From positions 155,609 through 219,608 of the forward strand of contig NW_001799020.1 of the NCBI RefSeq assembly GCF_000165425.1: DNA of 64,000 bases. The letters run 5' to 3'. The notes beneath the pieces were generated by a model. That model did no database searches. It was not told the DNA's origin and worked only from the letters and a program-made list of their open reading frames with translations. This stretch comes from Paramecium tetraurelia (taxonomy: Eukaryota > Ciliophora > Oligohymenophorea > Peniculida > Parameciidae). Of this stretch, positions 59,006-64,000 are shown one piece after another (positions within the stretch are counted from its first letter, which is position 1; each line of letters begins with the position of its first letter). Made by a program: the position numbers and the translations under genes.

Positions 59006-59983
59006 ATGTTTGCATCCACTCCTAAAATTAAAACATATTAGTCATTACTCTAAAATTCTATCTAACATAAACCCATTCAATAACCAATTTTCGCAGAATT
59101 AACTCCCTCTACACCATAGAAGTTTAATATGTTGAAGAATGTGAAAGTGCTCAATGTCCCATCTCAACCAACTGAGAATAGTTTTAGATCCAGCAATGCT
59201 AAAAGAATATTAACACAAGATAGTCCATAAATAAATAAGGAGAATTCTAATTTTAGACTTGATTAATCCTCAAGCTAAATTGAAATTTAACTTAAACATT
59301 ACATGTAAGAGAACAAAAAACTCAATGATTTGGTTTCCAAATTAACAAAAGAAAAACAAGAATTACTTGATTAAATTAATAATACAGATTTTAATGTCAT
59401 CAAATAGAGAGTAGAAAGATTAGAATCTATCATTGATCATTAATCAGATGAAATTGAGGATTGGAAGAATAAATATAAAGATGTATGTTAAACTGATTAA
59501 ACCACATCTATCATCCAAAATATGGTATCTCAATTTTATTATCTTAGGAAACATAAATAGCATCATTGCTTAAGGAAAATGAAAAGCTAAATAACAATAA
59601 TTTAAGCGAAATTAAAAAAATTGGGAGTTTAGAATAGATTATCAAAGATCTAGAATACAAAGTGGCTGATTAAAACAATTAAATTATTGCCTATGAAGAA
59701 GAACGAATCATATACCACGAATAACCAAATAATACAATAAATTAAAATTTGTTAGAATATGTATAACTTATAGAAAAAGTATTATATATAAAATCATTGA
59801 TAGAATATCACAGATATGTCTTAATATGAACAGGATAATCAATAGAAATATGAAAATTTGAGGGAAGAATTTAACAATCTCAATTCCAAAATGAATTAGA
59901 TTAATTTTTAAACCAATAATGTAAATCAATTTGCTGAAATCTTAAAAGAATTGAGAAATAATATTAACAAATAGACCAAATGA
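59006..59983 (+). CDS. Coiled-coil protein (unknown)
   Basis: 309 residues, introns 59525-59547 and 59779-59803. The first ~90 residues are Ser/Pro/Asn-rich (ELTPSTPQKFNML, PSQPTENSFRSS), with possible phosphorylation sites. The rest is continuous heptad coiled coil (LKHYMQENKKLNDLVSKLTK and more) ending NNINKQTK. Typical of cytoskeletal or basal-body scaffold proteins in ciliates, but no specific family can be named. Confidence 0.7.
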
Positions 59984-60212
59984 TAATTATTATATAACAC
60001 TTACTTAGAAATCAAATTTAGTTAACATAAAGATTTATTGAATTCAATATATATAGAGGAAGCCTTTGATTACTTTATAAGTTCTTTGGTTTATTAGGGA
60101 TATATCCTTCTAAGCTGTAAATGTTATAGAAGAAGTTCTTTATTATTTGGAGTATCTGCATATCCGTGGATTTTATTTTATTCAATTTATGTCTCTTTTA
60201 TCCTATTTAATC

Positions 60213-60720
60213 TCAATAAATTTCTAATTACACAGACAATTGTGCTAAAATAGAAGCCCACCTCAAGAAAAATTATAATTGATTTAAAGTTGTCATACAG
60301 AGTTTTACTTCCTTTAAATTTGCCCCAATATTTAATCTTTAATTTTAAGCCCTTTGATTGATGTATTAAAAACAGAAGTTTGGTTTTATCCTTCTATTTC
60401 TCATAATCCTATTGATTTTGTGATTTTCTTACACAATTCTTGAATATATCATTTCTATTCTTCACTTTTTCAATACTCGACAAGAAAGTGTGAACTTATA
60501 TAATCTTGTTCAATTTCATCAATTTTTGATTGTGTTTCTTTCACATGAATACTTTTTATTGCAGCCCAATGACTTGTTGCAATAATTCAAATTTGATAGA
60601 TTTTTAGAAAGGTAAAGAACTATTAAAAATTAAGATAGATATACACAGAGGAATATTTATTAAAAAATAATTCCATAGTTCTCTAATTTTTCTAGGATTT
60701 TATCAAAATAGCTTAAAGAT
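60213..60720 (-). CDS. Possible minus-strand gene, frame unresolved
   Basis: Two coding-looking segments read on the minus strand: YFDKILEKLENYGIIF with NLSNLNYCNN joined through a 22-nt intron (GTCATTGG...AAAAAG) to IHVKETQSKIDEIEQDYI, and INQRAQNQRLNIGANLKE followed by LRWASILAQLSVQLEIY near the stop at 60213. A second frame in the same region also looks coding and has a hydrophobic helix. I could not decide between them, nor find the ATG. Treat as a locus that needs transcript data. Confidence 0.3.
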
Positions 60721-60770
60721 CTTTTATTTGGTGTTATAATAAAAATGATATAATAATACGACTAACTTTA

Positions 60771-61037
60771 TCAATTATAATTTTGATCATAATAAAGTTC
60801 TCTTCTTTCTCTACGCTCCTATCTCTCTTGATTCTTATTTCAATATCTATTAACTCTCTGTTTAAGCTAAATATTCTGAGATTCATCATTAGACTCCTTT
60901 ATATACTAAACTTATTATAATTTTATTGTATAATTCTCTTTGCTCTTTTTAGATTTAATCTAGCCAACTAATTGGATCGATAAGTAAATTTAATCATTAA
61001 ATTTAGATAAATTGAGTTGCTCCACTTTTAAATTCAT
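60771..61037 (-). CDS. Small charged protein (unknown)
   Basis: 81 residues with one 21-nt intron (60834-60854). N terminus MNLKVEQLNLSKFNDQ, then a beta-like segment IYLSIQLVGQIKSKKSKEN, and a very charged helical tail (NQERQERREREELYYDQ). It may be the first exon set of a longer gene continuing into 60213-60720. It starts 70 bp from the stop of the histidine kinase. Confidence 0.45.
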
Positions 61038-61107
61038 TCGGGGTAATCAAAATTTTATTTTTATCCTTTTATCTCCTTATTAATTATATAAAAATAATTT
61101 AATATAA

Positions 61108-63607
61108 TCAAATAAACAATAGTTTAAGATCTTAGGAGGTTGGTGGCTTTTACAGAATTTTATCGGCACCAGCGCTAAGGCAATTTTGTTGAGTCTTCAT
61201 ATCATTAAAAGCAGTCAACATATAGATTTTAGTAGTTGGACTTATCCGTTTGATTTCATTAATGCATTATAACCCATTCATTCCTGGCATATTGAAATCT
61301 AAAAATACAACGTCATAACGCTGTTTCAAAACCATATCTATTGCTATTTGCCCTCCAAAAGCAGTATCTACCTTATAGATTCCTATTTTTGATAACTATA
61401 TTTTTAATAACATATTATTAAACGACTCATCATCTACGATTAAGACTTATAATTTTTCTTTTTTATTAATTTTTTTATGGAATGGAGCAAGTTGGTTTGT
61501 ACTAATCATATTCTTATATGGAGAATGCACTGATACATCATAATCTATGGAATCGACACTAAACTAATCTTATTATTAGTGATGCTATTATTTATCATAA
61601 TTTTTATAAATGACGAATTAAAAAGTTGAACCAACTCCAACTTATGATTCTAGATAAATGTACTACAAAGGTCCTATGTACCCACACAGCTACTTGCAGA
61701 TGATCAATCCCAAACCAACACCATTTCTAACTTTTTATACTAATACTCTACTTGTTTGTGTTGTTATCATCATCATAAGTGGCAAAGTTTCTGAAAAGCC
61801 GTCTTTAAATTTCTTGGGTGATTCCACTTCCGCTGTCATAAACTGTACATAGAATTAACCTTTATTGATTTCGAATTAGAGGATCAACATCAACTACTGA
61901 TTTATTAATATTAATTTAATCCTTAACATTAATGCAAAATTTGCAAATATCCATAGGTTCATCAGAAAAGATAATGGATATTTTTCCTTTTGATGTGAAT
62001 TTGATGGCATTTGATAGTAAATTAAAGAGGACTTACTTTATTCTCAATGGATCATTATTTAAAATTTAAGTAGATTTTAGTATAGAGACAATCTCTAGCT
62101 GTAGGTTCTTCTTTTGTGTTTATATACGAAATACATTTTTTACATCTTGAATCAATTATAAAATATCAAACTCACTAATGGCTAGCTTTAACTTCTATTA
62201 TTTAATTTATGAGAAATCTTATAAATCATTAACAAAGGATTGTAGTATTTATACGTTTGTTTAGCACATCTCTAAATAGTTGCAACAAGATTGTATTTTC
62301 TCAAGTATTTCTGGGTTAGTTTTCATTTCAGACAATTCATATAAACTATCTTATACTAAAGTTATCATAGATTAAACAACACCTATTGGATTCTTCAAAT
62401 CATGACTAACAGTAGCCAAAACACTGTCTTTATATTGATCTAGCTTTTCAAGCTAAGATATTTTGATTCTATCTGTTATTTCAATCAAAGACACTACAAA
62501 ACTCTTTTAGTATTTCCAAATACATGGAGATACTAAAATATCATAAGTTTAATGATGATTATTATACATTAATCCCGTTAATTTTAACGGCAGACTTTCT
62601 TGAAGTTCTTTGTCTTAAGAGTTACTCATATATTAATAGAGAATGTAATTTAAAGACTAAGGATTGTCAATCATATTGATTTACTCTCCTGTTGCTTTTA
62701 AATTATTTAAAATGAGTTCTTGAGTTAAATTAACTTTTAAATTGCATAAAGAAATATTGGATTCATTACAATTGATAATCTAAATTTGATTAATTTTTTA
62801 GTAAATGCTTTCAATAGTAGCAAACTCCTTGTTACAAGCCTAATTGACAAATAGGACTTCAAATTAATCTTGCATATTTTAATCTGAATTCAACTTAATA
62901 ACAAACAAGTTCTATTGTAGGCTATGGTTAAGCACTACCTCTTAATATGAAAGATCATGACTGAAATTAAATTTCTCAAAAAAACAGATCAATTTCCTTC
63001 TCTCTCTCAAATAAATACTAATGGATATTGCAAGAATAAATATCCATTCAAAAGGTAATAGGATCCAATCAAAAATATTATCAAAATACAAATAAGTAAA
63101 TTACATTATTGTAAAGTAACATATTAGGTATTTCTTGTTGTTTAAACTTTGAGTAACATACATATAATATAATTACACATATCCGTTAATCATGAATTAA
63201 TCAACATACAAACTTAAATAGATCAAAATTGTTACAACATGAATGATTTTCCAATAATCATTACATGTTGAGTTCCTTTAAATACTCCATATCTATAGCA
63301 GACTTGACAATGGAAAAACTATCAGGATTTATGATTCAACAGACTAATTGTCTTTAAATATTGCTGAAATAGTCAAAGCTAATTCCAAAAACATTTTAAA
63401 GGTTTCTATGAAAATCATTGGGCATTTATTTAACTTTTTCTGGAAAGTTTTAAAACTGTTCTGAACATCCTAATCTCGGAAGTTTAGAGTTGCATTCAAA
63501 AATGCATTTTCAGGTTAGAGATTTCTTGATATTTACAATAAATACTTCATCTGAGAGTGATTATATATTACTTAATTATAAATTATTTTTATTTCATGTA
63601 ATACCAT
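61108..63607 (-). CDS. Membrane hybrid histidine kinase with C-terminal receiver domain
   Basis: 824 residues, one 25-nt intron (61727-61751). About five N-terminal hydrophobic segments (MFLELALTISAIF, ILIVFPLSSLLQIW, IIHVVTILIYLSLYV, LICYFTIMQFTYLYF, WILLPFEWIFILAISISIYL). A PAS-like region follows. The kinase core has H box VSHDLKNPIG, N box RIKQVLFNLLSNAIKFT, DSGSGI and GVGLGLIICK. The receiver has VLIVDDESFN, phospho-acceptor FLDFNMPGMNG, LTAFND and KILQKP. It autophosphorylates on His and passes the phosphate to its own Asp. The start is ATG 63607 or 63550. All hallmark residues are intact. Confidence 0.9.
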
Positions 63608-63642
63608 AACTTTGAAGATATATTTACGTAATGCTTATTTGT

Positions 63643-63908
63643 TCAATATTAATCAATTTGAACTCCAAAAAATTTATAAATTTCATCATCATTTCTATCA
63701 AATAAAAATGTTTGCTCTTTTTTTTGCTTCACTATTTTGCAGCATATCTTAACTTATTCTGGATAACGCCAGAAAGAGTCGATAATTTGGAGATTTGAAT
63801 TTATCAGTTTAGAATTTTATAATGGGTAATCTTTTGAATCATATATTTTTTAATCAAATTATCTAAAACTTTGTAATAAGTTGATGATTATCGAAGCCTA
63901 ATTTCAAA
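63643..63908 (-). CDS. 3' end of a gene truncated by the telomere
   Basis: An open minus-strand frame runs from the first non-telomeric base to a TGA at 63643-63645 with no ATG. It reads in part FEIRLRQSSTYYKVLDNLI and IIDSFWRYPEQVKICCKIVK, ending EIYKFFGVQIDQY. Composition and lack of TGA for ~85 codons favour real coding sequence, though this length alone could occur by chance. The 5' part is missing because the telomeric repeats start here. Family unknown. Confidence 0.5.
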
Positions 63909-64000
63909 GGGGGTTGGGGTTTGGGTTTGGGGTTGGGGTTGGGGTTGGGGTTGGGTTTGGGTTTGGGTTTGGGTTTGGGGTTGGGTTTGGGGTTGGTTTC
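63909..64000 (+). repeat. Telomere (mixed GGGGTT and GGGTTT repeats)
   Basis: About 92 bases of irregularly mixed TTGGGG and TTTGGG hexamers reaching the end of the window, G-rich strand toward the 3' end, as expected for a right chromosome end. This mixture is characteristic of Paramecium macronuclear telomeres, where one telomerase makes both repeats. Confidence 0.98.

Noticed and set aside
63909..64000. Repeat array as possible CRISPR or minisatellite
   Set aside because: The units are uninterrupted telomeric hexamers at the sequence end, with no spacers.

Overview
This window is the right-hand end of a macronuclear chromosome of a ciliate, almost certainly Paramecium (aurelia group). Four things show it. 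The last ~92 bases are mixed GGGGTT/GGGTTT telomeric repeats. Long genes read through TAA and TAG (both Gln, ciliate code 6), so TGA is the only stop. Exons are joined by tiny GT-AG introns, mostly 20-37 nt. Genes are packed with 0-200 bp between them. Under the standard code only fragments of most genes are visible. The models here were rebuilt by hand with code 6, and for most genes the intron sum leaves an exact multiple of three.

Layout. 1-3163 is AT-rich with no gene I can support. 3164-5585 (-) is a tandem pair of secreted Cys-rich paralogues, and 6349-8716 (-) a Sel1-repeat protein. 10154-13715 is a compact cluster: a trichocyst matrix protein, an RNF141-like RING protein, a coiled-coil protein, ribosomal protein S13 and an unknown gene. 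14520-33967 is dense ordinary gene space: a second trichocyst matrix protein, two AGC-type kinases, an RSL1D1-like ribosome biogenesis protein, ribosomal protein L39, an ankyrin/TRF4 poly(A)-polymerase fusion, an ER Hsp40 (ERdj3-like), a small four-helix membrane protein, a ULK-like kinase and a Cdc7/MAP3K-epsilon-like kinase with a long repeat tail. 34032-38280 holds importin beta and a 2-methylisocitrate-lyase-family enzyme. A pseudokinase with MORN repeats lies at 40924-42916.

From about 43 kb onward the sequence looks subtelomeric, with long AT-rich stretches, broken gene copies, a degenerate LINE-type retrotransposon, an N gap and a decayed second copy of part of the MORN gene. The most remarkable gene sits here: 47540-50128 (+), an intronless 862-codon ORF. 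It encodes a ubiquitin-like domain ending in Gly-Gly, fused directly to a Hint/intein-like (BIL) domain, then two more ubiquitin-like domains, an Arg-Ser-Glu ADP-ribosyltransferase domain and a receiver-like 'WVDD' domain. Next to it is a membrane protein resembling a degenerate sensor histidine kinase. Further on come a PAP2 phosphatase, a DENN protein, coiled-coil proteins and an intact membrane hybrid histidine kinase. The last gene is cut off at its 5' end by the telomere.

Genes in the dense part are mostly unrelated housekeeping or regulatory genes without operon logic. The themes that recur are kinase and two-component signalling, regulated secretion (trichocyst matrix proteins) and small proteins with Met-Gly N termini that could be acylated.
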